This document shows, in pieces, positions 10,294 through 18,933 of a stretch of DNA of 64,000 nucleotides. The notes below the pieces were generated by a model. It searched no databases. It worked only from the letters and a program-made list of their open reading frames with translations, and was not told where the DNA came from. The first letter of the stretch is position 1. The number at the start of each line of letters is the position of its first letter. This DNA is from Tetraselmis striata. Lineage: Eukaryota > Chlorophyta > Chlorodendrophyceae > Chlorodendrales > Chlorodendraceae. The stretch is taken from positions 1-64,000 of the forward strand of contig VCJN01002818.1 of the NCBI GenBank assembly GCA_006384855.1, given 5' to 3'. The position numbers were made by a program, and so were the translations under genes.

Positions 10294-11100
10294 ATGGCCG
10301 GGCAGTATCCACACCCACACAGGCACCGCCGCTCACCTCCGACGCGGATGAACCGCCTCCCAAAGGAAACATGCCGGTTGGTGGTAAGCCCAGCAGGCGT
10401 GGGGTGCCGGCGCCGGTACTGGTGCGACGGAGCTATCGCGTCAGGAACCGCACCGCATGTGGAGCAACACATGGCGGTGCCGGCCCCACCTATGTCTAGG
10501 GCCACCTCCTCACAACACCCCGCCACGACGGCGTCGGCCACCGCCGACGGCGCCGTTGCGGGGGGGGACGCCCTGCCAGGCGACGATGATGCGCCTGGTG
10601 CGCCGCGTCAGGAGACGGAGGAGGCCGTGGTCGAGGCGACTGATCGGGCTGAGGGGGTTGTCGAGGCGAGCGAGGCTGCGCTCGCGCCACCCGCCCCGCA
10701 GCCACCTGCGGGACATGCCGACTTGCTTGTCGCCATGTTGACCGGAGCACTACGAGCAGTGGCGGGAGGCGGCCACATGCACTATCATGTGCGTGTCCTG
10801 GCCGGACGCCCGTCATGCGTGGACTGCGGCCAATGGACGGACTGGGAGTGTTGTGGCGACGGCACCCCGGCTTTGTGCGGCCCCAAGTACCCATGCATGG
10901 CGACCCATCAGCGGGCAGTCCCCTGCCCGACCACGGCCACGAAGAGGGCGGAGTTCCGCCATGTCAGGGACGCGTTCCACGACGCGACTCGCGCCGCCGT
11001 GTGTGAGGCTTCCGAGAAGGCACGCGCGGCTGGTGGGGTGCGCAGGGTGAGGCGGCGGACGGCCCAGGAGCTGAAGGAGAGCGAGACATGCCGTCAGTGA
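10294..11100 (+). CDS. Hypothetical Cys-rich protein (268 codons)
   Basis: The frame opens at ATG 10294 and ends at TGA 11098-11100. An internal ATG at 10492 is an alternative start. The middle is acidic and Ala/Pro-rich. The C-terminal third has a compact Cys cluster, CVDCGQWTDWECC followed by LCGPKYPC and a later Cys, consistent with a zinc-binding module, and then a basic helix. No family is recognised. It lies among repeats between the Ty3 halves, so it is more likely a mobile-element ORF than a host gene. Its minus-strand shadow frame (9942-10541) has no such motif. Confidence 0.35.
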   Translation: MAGQYPHPHRHRRSPPTRMNRLPKETCRLVVSPAGVGCRRRYWCDGAIASGTAPHVEQHMAVPAPPMSRATSSQHPATTASATADGAVAGGDALPGDDDAPGAPRQETEEAVVEATDRAEGVVEASEAALAPPAPQPPAGHADLLVAMLTGALRAVAGGGHMHYHVRVLAGRPSCVDCGQWTDWECCGDGTPALCGPKYPCMATHQRAVPCPTTATKRAEFRHVRDAFHDATRAAVCEASEKARAAGGVRRVRRRTAQELKESETCRQ

Positions 11101-11142
11101 GGTCGGGCGCAATGTCATTGGGTGGGGCACACGGACGTGTAA

Positions 11143-11448
11143 CACTTGCACTTTGCGCGTACTGCTGGGTTACATCCAGGCTGCGTCACACCATGTAACC
11201 GGAAAGGCTGCGTTGCTACTGCAAACGATGCGACGCCTCACTCTGTAGCAACCACTGCCGCGCCTATCCCACAGCCGCTGCCCCCCCCCCCCCCCCGCGC
11301 GCGGGATCCCCGCCATCAGCAGCTTGCACTTGCACTTTGCGCGTACTGCTGGGTTACATCCAGGCGGCGTCACACCGGAAAGGCTGCGTTGCTACTGCAA
11401 ACGATGCTACGCCTCACTCGGTAGCAACCGCTGCCCCGCCCATCCCAC
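11143..11448. repeat. Direct repeat, ~125 bp, two copies
   Basis: 11143-11272 and 11327-11448 share the block from CACTTGCACTTTGCGCGT through CCATCCCAC-type ends. They differ by one 8-bp indel (a CATGTAAC insertion in copy 1) and a few substitutions. They are separated by a C-run and about 50 bp. Confidence 0.85.
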
Positions 11449-12035
11449 TCGGGATGCTGAGAGCAGCTAAAGGGCACCGGGGGCGGGGCAAGAGGGAGCA
11501 GGGCCAATGATTGTGGAAGAGCGGGGACCCGCTTGCATGCCATCGTATTATATCTTGCACAATATCTGTTGCTGCACTCATATCTCACATCACTAGCTTA
11601 GCTATAGTGATCCCCCCCCCCCCCCCCGCACCGCGTACGCACAAGCCTGGGTATACGCATCAACTGCCCGCCGGGATGAGAAACTGGTATTGGTAGTGTG
11701 TCTGTGGGGTGGAGGGGGCAAAAGAGCTGCCAATTGCTGCCAAGCTGGTGCGTTACATTGGGGCAGGCGCTGGGCAGACAATTGGGGCTCGCTTTAGAGC
11801 ATTGTCTAGTGCCTATGCGGCTGCGCCGCCTCCGCCGCATGCAGACTCTGCGGGCTCACCAGCACCGCCACCTCAGTCATGCGGCCCTGCATCCCGCAGC
11901 CCGCCGCCGTCAGCCAGATCAGAGGTATCCAGAAGCTAGTGCTGGGGCTGTTGCGGCATGACCGCATAGTTTTCAGCGGCTGCCGTCCACAGCTTGTAAT
12001 GCATCCCTTTCCGCCGATTCCGCTGTATGCGCTGT

Positions 12036-12260
12036 CTTGGCGCCGCGCTGCCCCGGCCGCCGCGCCTTGGCGCCGCGCTGCCCCGGCCGCCGCGCCTTGG
12101 CGCCGCGCTGCCCCGGCCGCCGCGCCTTGGCGCCGCGCTGCCCCGGCCGCCGCGCCTTGGCGCCGCGCTGCCCCGGCCGCCGCGCCTTGGCGCCGCGCTG
12201 CCCCGGCCGCCGCGCCTTGGCGCCGCGCTGCCCCGGCCGCCGCGCCTTGGCGCCGCGCTG
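12036..12260. repeat. 30-bp minisatellite, 7.5 copies
   Basis: A perfect 30-bp unit (starting CTTGGCGCCGCGCTG) is repeated without visible variation. Because 30 is a multiple of three and the unit lacks stops, all plus and minus frames stay open, which explains the long overlapping ORFs across it. The homogeneity suggests recent expansion. It lies within the 3' part of a minus-strand transposase-like locus. Confidence 0.95.
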
Positions 12261-12289
12261 GGTATCGAGTCCTCCCCTCCCTAGTGAGC

Positions 12290-13883
12290 GCGTCCACCTG
12301 CGCCTTGCGCTCGGGGCCGTCCTCCTCCGTCACCACATTCTGCAACCCCCACCGCGTGACGAACCACGCAGCTCCTTGCATGCGCTTGTACATGTGCCCA
12401 AGCACCGCCTGGGGACGCGAAGCTCCTTCTCGGTCATGATCGCCTTCACCCGGGCCTCCTCGAGCAGCGGACCGGCGTTAAGAATGGAAAACGTTTCCAT
12501 GTGGTGCAAGCAGTCCTCCATGACCCAGCCGGACTGCACCGTCACCTTGCCTGACCCTGCAGTCATGGAGGGGAATGCCGTCACGCCCACGCCCACGCCC
12601 ACGCCCACGCCCGGGGGGGGGGGGGGGTTACCTTTCGATTCTTGGACACCGCAAACGAAGAGCGCAACCCGCGTCCAAAGTTGCTGGGTATCGGGACTAA
12701 AGCCTGGCGCCGGTCTTCCTGCTTCATAGCTCGGAATCCAATGTGGCCCTGCACGGTGACAAATTTCCTCCAGAAGTCCCTTCCCAAGCCAAAAAAAACA
12801 GGTGGAACGGCGCTAGGGGGAAGAGGTTGATCATGCTGACATAGCCCAGGACCACATGCACATGGCACACGACATGGCAGCCAGTGTTCTGCTTGGCCTC
12901 CGCCAGCCGGGTTGTGTTGAACGCACGCCGGGCAAGGTGCGTGATTCCTTGGACAAGTCATCGCCTTCATGGACGGTTACCAAGCGAGCCTCCCCGTCCG
13001 CATCCACAGGGGGGTGCTCCTGGGCAGCCGCCATAGCCTCCACAACCTGCCACGCCGACCGGGCGGGTGCGTGTGATTCCATACAACCGCAGTTGAGTGG
13101 TGCCACCAGCACGCATGCCGGGCCCACTCACCTCTGAACGCAGAAGGCCCACAATGTCCCCGTCCTCGAAAACAGCGCGCCACTGGGTCGCCCCGCCGTA
13201 GTCCTCCAACACCCACTCGGTAACGACGCCAGTTATCACGCCGTAGTGCCATACTCCCCGGAACTTCTTGGCGATGACCTTCATGTAGAAGTCGCCGGGA
13301 TCGCCTTTCCATATCACGCCCTCATCGCGGGTTCGACGCCCGCCGGCGGCCACGCAGGCGCGTCGATGTCCATACCGTCTTCGCCAACGGGGTCCTCCCC
13401 CACGCCCATCACATCGTCCACCTTCGAGCCGCCGTCGTCCGAGACCGGCGCCGGCGGGCCGTTTCCGACGGCTGCAGCTACTCCTGCTGCCGCCCCTGTT
13501 GTTGCTGCTGCTGCTGCTGCCGCCCCTGCTGCTGCTGCTTGTGATAAGGCGGCCTTGCGGCGCAACTTAGCCGCACGCTTCAACGAGTGGCTACAGTTCG
13601 GGAATTTTAGGAAGTGCCGCTCTCGCGCCATCTTATCACATGTGCCCGTCACGTTGCCCCGGCAGTGCTTGCATGAGTACACGCCATCCTTCGACACACT
13701 CGCTATCCATCCCTTTGCCGGCATGCCTGCTGCCGCGCGCGGGGGGCGGGGGGGGGGGGGGGGGGTTGAGAGTTGGGGTGGATGTAACCCACCACCGGCA
13801 GGCAACACAGATGCGAGTGCGCGGCTGTCCGCGCTTGATTCAACGGTGAGCGGCGGTGACCGTGAGGCGACCCCGTACTTCAT
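12290..13883 (-). pseudogene. Broken zinc-finger / Tudor-like / transposase-like locus (hAT-like?)
   Basis: Reading leftward on the minus strand: a frame from 13883 has a BED-like finger (YSCKHCRGN ... MARERHF ... FPNC, about 13640-13740) and an Ala-rich linker. An overlapping frame (13353 down) has FRGVWHYGV then WRAVFEDGD, resembling small Tudor/agenet-type folds. The next fragments (12860-12640) include FFGLGRDFWRKFV, and then (12560-12290) GWVMEDCLHHMETF and TRWGLQNVVTEED. The last two resemble the region after the hAT catalytic core, where target DNA sequences read TRF. Frames change repeatedly and a 13-G run (12613-12625) intervenes, so it is either spliced or decayed. The family call is weak. 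Confidence 0.35.
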
Positions 13884-14332
13884 GCGCGTGCTGGGGCGTT
13901 ACACAATCATCAGCAGTTAGGGCGGCTGCATTAAAACGCGCACCTACGAACACCACCTACCGCCTACCACCTACCGTACCACCTACATCCGCCCACACCT
14001 CCGCCCGTCGTGCCGCACATCGCGGCACACCGCGGGGTCAGCGGTCGGCGATGTGCGGTCAGCGATGTGCGGCGATGTGCAATGAGTGCGTACATCCGCC
14101 TGTACTTAGCCCGGGTGCTCCGCGTCGGCGGGCGACACGCGAGCCCGCGTGCGCATATCAATTTGATGAAATTATGGAAACGAGAAATTCATATAGTACT
14201 TTACAGGTCGCGCGCGATAGTCGTCGCTACTGGGTATGAAATCCACGTCCCTCGTCCGTCCCGTATCGTCCCCGTATGTCGTCGTTCGTCACCAGTAGGG
14301 CACATTTACGTCACATCTGAATCTCACAGTGC
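13884..14332. other. Intergenic, short imperfect repeats
   Basis: This stretch contains CCTACCG/CCTACCA tandem motifs (13955-13985) and GCGATGTGCGGT repeats (14045-14080). No gene is seen. Confidence 0.5.
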
Positions 14333-14344
14333 GTGGAGGCAAGG

Positions 14345-14833
14345 ATGGAGCATGCCATCAACATGGCTACCCTCAAGCAAGGTACTAGACTGAAACCTCC
14401 TGACAACCCACGCACAGCAGCGCGAGTGACCAAGGCGGGGCGCCGTTGGCTGGAGGAGCAGCGCCAAGCGACTCGAGCGACGGAGCGGGAGGTCGCCAAG
14501 GCTCGGCGCCGTGTGTTGGCAGCTGACCACACAGCCCGAGTTGTTGCCGGCGATCACAAGGCTGCCAAACCAAGACCCCGTCGTGGTAGAGCTGCTACCG
14601 GACGCAAGACTGTCAGCGCGGCGTTGACACTTCTGATGTGGCTAGCCCTTTTGGGCCCCGCGTGCTTCGTCGCCGCTGGCGTCGGTTCGCGTGCTGGCGC
14701 TGGACAAATGGCAGATGTCTTTGGTGGAGCGCAAGAGCGTCCTGCGTGGGCCACATCACATGTGGACGGTGTTGACGACAAAGCTGCAGCGGACGGATGG
14801 AGTCGACGCAGCCAGGCAGCTCTCGTGAAGTGA
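14345..14833 (+). CDS. Basic ORF with one transmembrane-like segment, upstream of RT
   Basis: The first ATG is at 14345 (the frame is open from 14333) and the stop is TGA 14831-14833. The first ~95 residues are strongly basic and helical. About residues 95-120 form a hydrophobic stretch (ALTLLMWLALLGPACFVAAG) of transmembrane length. The rest is short and polar. It precedes the RT frame by about 110 nt and may be part of the same Ty3 polyprotein or an accessory product. No family is recognised. Confidence 0.4.
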   Translation: MEHAINMATLKQGTRLKPPDNPRTAARVTKAGRRWLEEQRQATRATEREVAKARRRVLAADHTARVVAGDHKAAKPRPRRGRAATGRKTVSAALTLLMWLALLGPACFVAAGVGSRAGAGQMADVFGGAQERPAWATSHVDGVDDKAAADGWSRRSQAALVK

Positions 14834-14940
14834 TATGCCGCATACGCCAACGAAAAGCATCTCGGTAAGGAATCACCAACGGTGAAGGTAACGAGCAAGC
14901 TCATCAACCCCAAAGCAAGGACTCCAAGCAGCCTCATCAC

Positions 14941-17900
14941 TGGGCGATATCGGCAGATTGGAAGGACAAGGAGGGCTTCGCAGCACTTATGGACTCAGAC
15001 CCGGGTTGGTACGCGTGGGGTCTGGACGACTTGCGTGCCGTTGACGCCGAGCCCTATGACTTCCAGCTGGTCGACTACAACCCAGTCTTCAAGCGCCAGT
15101 ATCACCTTGCCCATCGAGAGCAAGAGTGGGCTAACGATTGGGTCAAGAAGTTGGAGAAGGCAGGCATCGTGGGCGAGATCGAGAGCCCTTATGCTGCACC
15201 AGTCATCGTGGCGCCGAAGAAGGACGAGCATGGCGCTTGGACCGATCTTCGCTATGCGGTGGACTATCGTGGGCTCAACGAGCGTACCATCCGCGATCAA
15301 TACCCGTGCCCGACAGCGGACGAGCTCATGACGCGCATGGAGGGAGCTTCGCGATTCACCGCGACTGATTGCACGAAGGCGTTTCATCAGCGCCGAGTGT
15401 CGGATAAGCCGTCCGGACCCGATAGATTGTCAGCGCAGCAACGCCTCGCGTTCCATGCAGGCAATCGGCTGGTAACCTTCAAACGCATGCCCTTCGGACA
15501 CAAGAACTGCGTGGCAGCATGGCAGCGCGTTGTGGATCAAGCGCTCGCTGGTTTGGACTTCGCAGTCGCCTTCGCGGACGATGTACTGATTTTCAGTCAT
15601 GACGATGAGCAGGAGCACATGCGCCGTGTGCGCATTGTGTTTGATCGACTCAAGGCCCGGGGAGTGCAGGTCTCTCCACCCAAGACACGGCTCGGACTGT
15701 CACGAGTGACCTTTCTTGGTCATATTGTCAGCGGCGCAGGCGCGGAGCCTATGGCTGACAAGGTGGAGGCCATCAACTCTCTTCCGGCGCCGAAGAATGT
15801 CAGTGATGTGCGCCATTTCCTCGGGATGGCCACCTACTACTGCCGTTTCTTGGAGAGCTTCTCGCTTGTGAAGGCACCTTTGACAGCGATGACCAAGAAG
15901 GATGCGCCGTGGAAATGGGGCGCAGCCGAGCAGCAATCCTTCGACGCCATCAAGGCCATGCTGGTTTCGGCGCCGGTGCTGCGCCATCCTGATTGGCGTC
16001 GCCCGTTTGTGCTGCACACCGATTGGTCCCGAGCTGGAGTAGGAGCGTGCCTTTCGCAGGTGGACGACAATGGCGTGGAGTATGCCGTGTCTTTTGCGTC
16101 GCGCATGAACACCCCAGTGGAGGCAGACCTGTCTAGCTACGAGGGAGAGGTCGGCGCAGTCGTGTGGGCTGTTCAACGCTTTCGCTACTACCTGTATGGC
16201 AACCACTTCCAGCTCATCACTGACTGCAAGGCCATGGAGTGGCTGCGGACGACAGCAAGGCTGCGAGGCAAGCCTGCTAGGTGGAGCCTCATCCTTGCGG
16301 AGTACGACTTCAGTATCAAGCACCGTCCGGGCAAGGACAACACCGTGCCGGACTTGCTCCTTCGGCGTCCAATGCCAGCGGAGCCAGTAAGGGCCACCTC
16401 GGAAGCCGCCGGCACCGCCACTGCAATCGCCACTCAGAGGAGGTCGCCAGCCGCGATGGCGGATGCGTCGGCTATGTTTGGTGGCTGCTCACCCAGCAAG
16501 TGCCTTGGAAGGACGCCCGCGCTACCCTCGGCACACGCAGCGTTTGCAACACAGTGTATCGCAATGGCCTTCACGGCAGGTGTCTACGCTAGCCATGAGC
16601 TTCATTGGCCTACCCGGGACGTGTGGAGCAGCCCAGTGGCTATCTCTTACCTGCGAGGTGAGACCACGCCAGCCGACGTGTCAGTGGAGGTGTGGCAGCA
16701 GCTTGTGCGCCGCTGCGCCAAGTACAGCTGGCACAACGACAAGGTGTGGCTGCACACTGGAGACACTGCCCGTGAGGTGCCCAAGCCTGAAGAGCGACCG
16801 GACGCGATTCGCCGAGTGCACGCCATCATCGGCCACCTTGGCCGGGACCGCACTTACCAAGTGTTGGCCCGCCACTTTGTATGGCCGGGCATGCACAAAG
16901 ACGTCGGCGCCATGGTCAAGCAGTGCCGCGCCTGCGATCGCGTCAAAGCGTCGTTCAACCAGAAGCACGATCGTCTCAAGCCCATGCCACTGTTTGGGCT
17001 CTTCTAACGCTTCAGCGTGGACTCAGCCGGACCGCAGCCGACTAGCAGCGAGGGCCACAAGTACGTGATCGTCATCGTGGAGCACTTCAGCAAGTGGATC
17101 GAGCTGGTGCCTGTCCGCGACCTCGAGGCGTCTACGACTGCCAAAGCGTTCCATGAGCGCGTGTTGGCCCGTTATGGAGCACCAGTGGAGGTCGTCACAG
17201 ACAATGGCACTGAATACCAAGGCGCGTTCCGCGAGCAGTTGGAGCGCCATGGCATTCAGCCCGTGGACATTCCGCCAGGGCATCCCCAAGCCAATGGCAT
17301 GGCCGAGCGCATCGTTCAAGTCTTGAAGGTGGCACTTCGGAAAGTTGTGCCAACCCTCGGCACTGCCTCTTGGCACTCGTGGATGCCAGTGATCGAGTTT
17401 GGCTATCGTGTCAGCAAGCAAGCAACAACCGGCTACAGCCCGTACTTTCTTCTGTTTGGCCGTGATCATGTGGCAGCGGACCAGGTTCGCGCGCTACTGG
17501 AGGAGCCGGTCGACATGGACAACGACATTGCAGTCATCAACCTAATCACACAGCGGGCTGATATGCTGAGGGTTGCCATGCCTAAGGCATTCGAGAGGGC
17601 GCTGCAAGCTCAACAGCGCGATGTGGTACGCTACCGCAAGGTTCGGCGCGGCGATGTGCAGCCTCGGCGCCACCGCTTCGAGATCGGCAGCTACGTCTAC
17701 GTGGCGCAGCCCCCGCTCAACACCCTGGACGTCCGTACCGCCCGCACCATCCTGCGTGTTGTGGAGATCTTGGAGTCCGGATGGCTGCGTTTGTCCGGAT
17801 CCGATGGCAACGAGATTCAAGTGCACATGGACAACTGCGCGCCGTGCCACTTGTCCAACCTTGTGCCGGCGCGGTACGGCCGCGGCATGCCAGCATGCAA

Positions 17901-17988
17901 AGGTTGTGGCAGCGACAGCATTGCAGCCCCACGACTCATCTGTGACAAGTGCCAAGCCATGTGGCATGTGGCGTGCGCCAAGGCATAG
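14941..17988 (+). pseudogene. pol: Ty3/gypsy pol: RT, RNase H, integrase; broken by TAA (17005) and TAG (17986)
   Basis: The frame is open before the ATG at 14989 and reads protein-like from about 14941. RT: SPYAAPVIVAPKKD, the catalytic box FADDVLIFS (about residues 195-203 from the ATG; FADD instead of YxDD) and FLGHIVS. RNase H: the first Asp in LHTDWSRAG (codon 16021), then Glu in SSYEGEV and Asp in LITDCKAME. Integrase: an HHCC finger (His codons 16819 and 16834, Cys codons 16924 and 16933). A TAA at 17005-17007 separates the finger from the core. Core residues are Asp 17020, Asp 17200 (VTDNGTEY) and Glu 17305 (ANGMAERIVQ). A PHD finger starts at 17896; TAG 17986-17988 falls before its last two Cys codons (18013, 18022), which remain in frame. 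The enzyme would copy element RNA and insert the cDNA in the nucleus; the stops make this copy unlikely to be functional as read. Confidence 0.9.
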
Positions 17989-18024
17989 TTACATCCTGGC
18001 GAGGAGTGGCTATGCCCGGACTGC
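17896..18024 (+). other. PHD finger at integrase C terminus, split by TAG
   Basis: Eight ligands of a C4HC3 PHD finger can be placed in one frame: Cys codons 17896, 17905, 17941 and 17950, His 17965, Cys 17974, then TAG 17986-17988, and finally Cys 18013 and 18022 (EEWLCPDC). PHD fingers read histone H3 tails, so the module could steer integration to particular chromatin, as integrase chromodomains do in other Ty3 elements. The role is inferred; the ligand pattern is directly visible. Confidence 0.8.
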
Positions 18025-18158
18025 GCGCCGCCACTACGCCGCTGACGCTGCAGCATTATGCTGCCACCCTACAAGCCATCTTCAAATCATCAGTCATCAT
18101 CCTCTTTTCTTCATGTCGTCAGCCGCGCACTTCCGTCTTGGACTCAACACCTGTGGAG

Positions 18159-18175
18159 TTGACTGGGGGGGAGTA
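18159..18175 (+). promoter_or_regulatory. Candidate polypurine tract / 3' LTR start
   Basis: A GGGGGGGAG purine run is followed by TATG at the distance past integrase where Ty3 elements carry the plus-strand primer and the TG of the 3' LTR. It is not confirmed by a matching 5' LTR. Confidence 0.35.
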
Positions 18176-18933
18176 TGCAGTGCGGCGCCGACAGTTTACC
18201 ATCACCACCCCTCTTTTTCCTGCGACACGAGCGTGTGATACCTAATGCGTCCTCCGCGTATAACTGACCTGGCACCCTTAGTGGTTGCCTTGCCGCTAGT
18301 GTGTCGGTGCACCCTGGTACATCACACCCTAGATGTTCTACCCCATCGAATATGTCGTTAATAAATATGTAAATAGGATGGGGGAAGCGGGGCATCCCTG
18401 TCGGAGGTACCTCTATGGGTATGGGGTCTGATAATGTTCCCGGGGCCACCCCTGTTTAGGGTTTAGGGCCATCCCGAGAGGTATTCAGGCTGAACTGCAT
18501 TCAGCTGAAGTTGGGACTTCAGGCTGTACCCTTAACAGCAGGCCCTTCAGCGCAACCCCCGTCATTTCCCGTAGAATCCCACACTTCTCATTTATCAAGT
18601 CATGAATAGGCCGTACGGGCACCAGAACATTGGACGCAGAGCACCCCGCTGCCCCGGCCGCCCTCAACACAACACCTCAGCGCATAGAGGTGCTGCTCGC
18701 TGAATTATCCTGCTGCCCTCTGCGCTGCTGGGCCCCCGGTTCGTGATATCACAGCCACAGCCCTTGGCGCGCTGGGGTGAACTTCCCGCCCGTACCAAGG
18801 CGGCACGATCACTGGTGCCGCCCGCCGCGCTGCTGGCTCCGCCGATCCACCCTGCGCTCGTCTGCCTTGAGGCCCGAACGAGGCGGTCGCCCACGAATAG
18901 CGCGATACTGCCATCGCGCCGCCCACTTGCGGG
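18176..18933. other. Possible LTR remnant and intergenic sequence
   Basis: No gene is seen. An interstitial (TTTAGGG)2 lies at 18455-18468. A short palindrome-rich stretch (CAGGCTGAACTGCATTCAGCTG, 18487-18508) has relatives in NAT10 intron 3. The remainder is the upstream region of the ARM-BTB gene. Confidence 0.5.
18455..18468. repeat. Interstitial TTTAGGG x2
   Basis: There are two perfect plant-type telomere units. A second short tract, CCCTAAACCC, lies at 61209-61219. Both are too short to be telomeres. Confidence 0.6.

Larger units (their letters stand above)
11101..12289. other. Repeats, no supported gene
   Basis: This stretch contains a dispersed direct repeat (11143-11448), C-runs near 11281 and 11613, and the 30-bp minisatellite (12036-12260). 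Between these nothing coding is convincing, although the minus strand may hold the eroded 3' end of the transposase-like locus to the right. Confidence 0.5.
14345..18043 (+). mobile_element. Ty3/gypsy-type retrotransposon, RT-RNaseH-integrase-PHD half
   Basis: The plus-strand order RT, RNase H, integrase zinc finger, integrase core, C-terminal domain and PHD finger is the classic Ty3/gypsy pol order with an added PHD module. Gag and protease are absent locally but occur in order at 1.5-6.8 kb. A purine-rich GACTGGGGGGGAGTATG at 18159-18175 resembles a polypurine tract plus the TG start of a 3' LTR. No matching 5' LTR was found. Confidence 0.8.

Noticed and set aside
11806-12729. Overlapping ORFs on both strands through the 30-bp repeat
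   Set aside because: Produced by a stop-free repeat with a period divisible by three.
1200-18480. LTR pair flanking the Ty3 element
   Set aside because: Candidate regions before 1544 and after 18160 share no extended similarity by eye, so no LTR was annotated.
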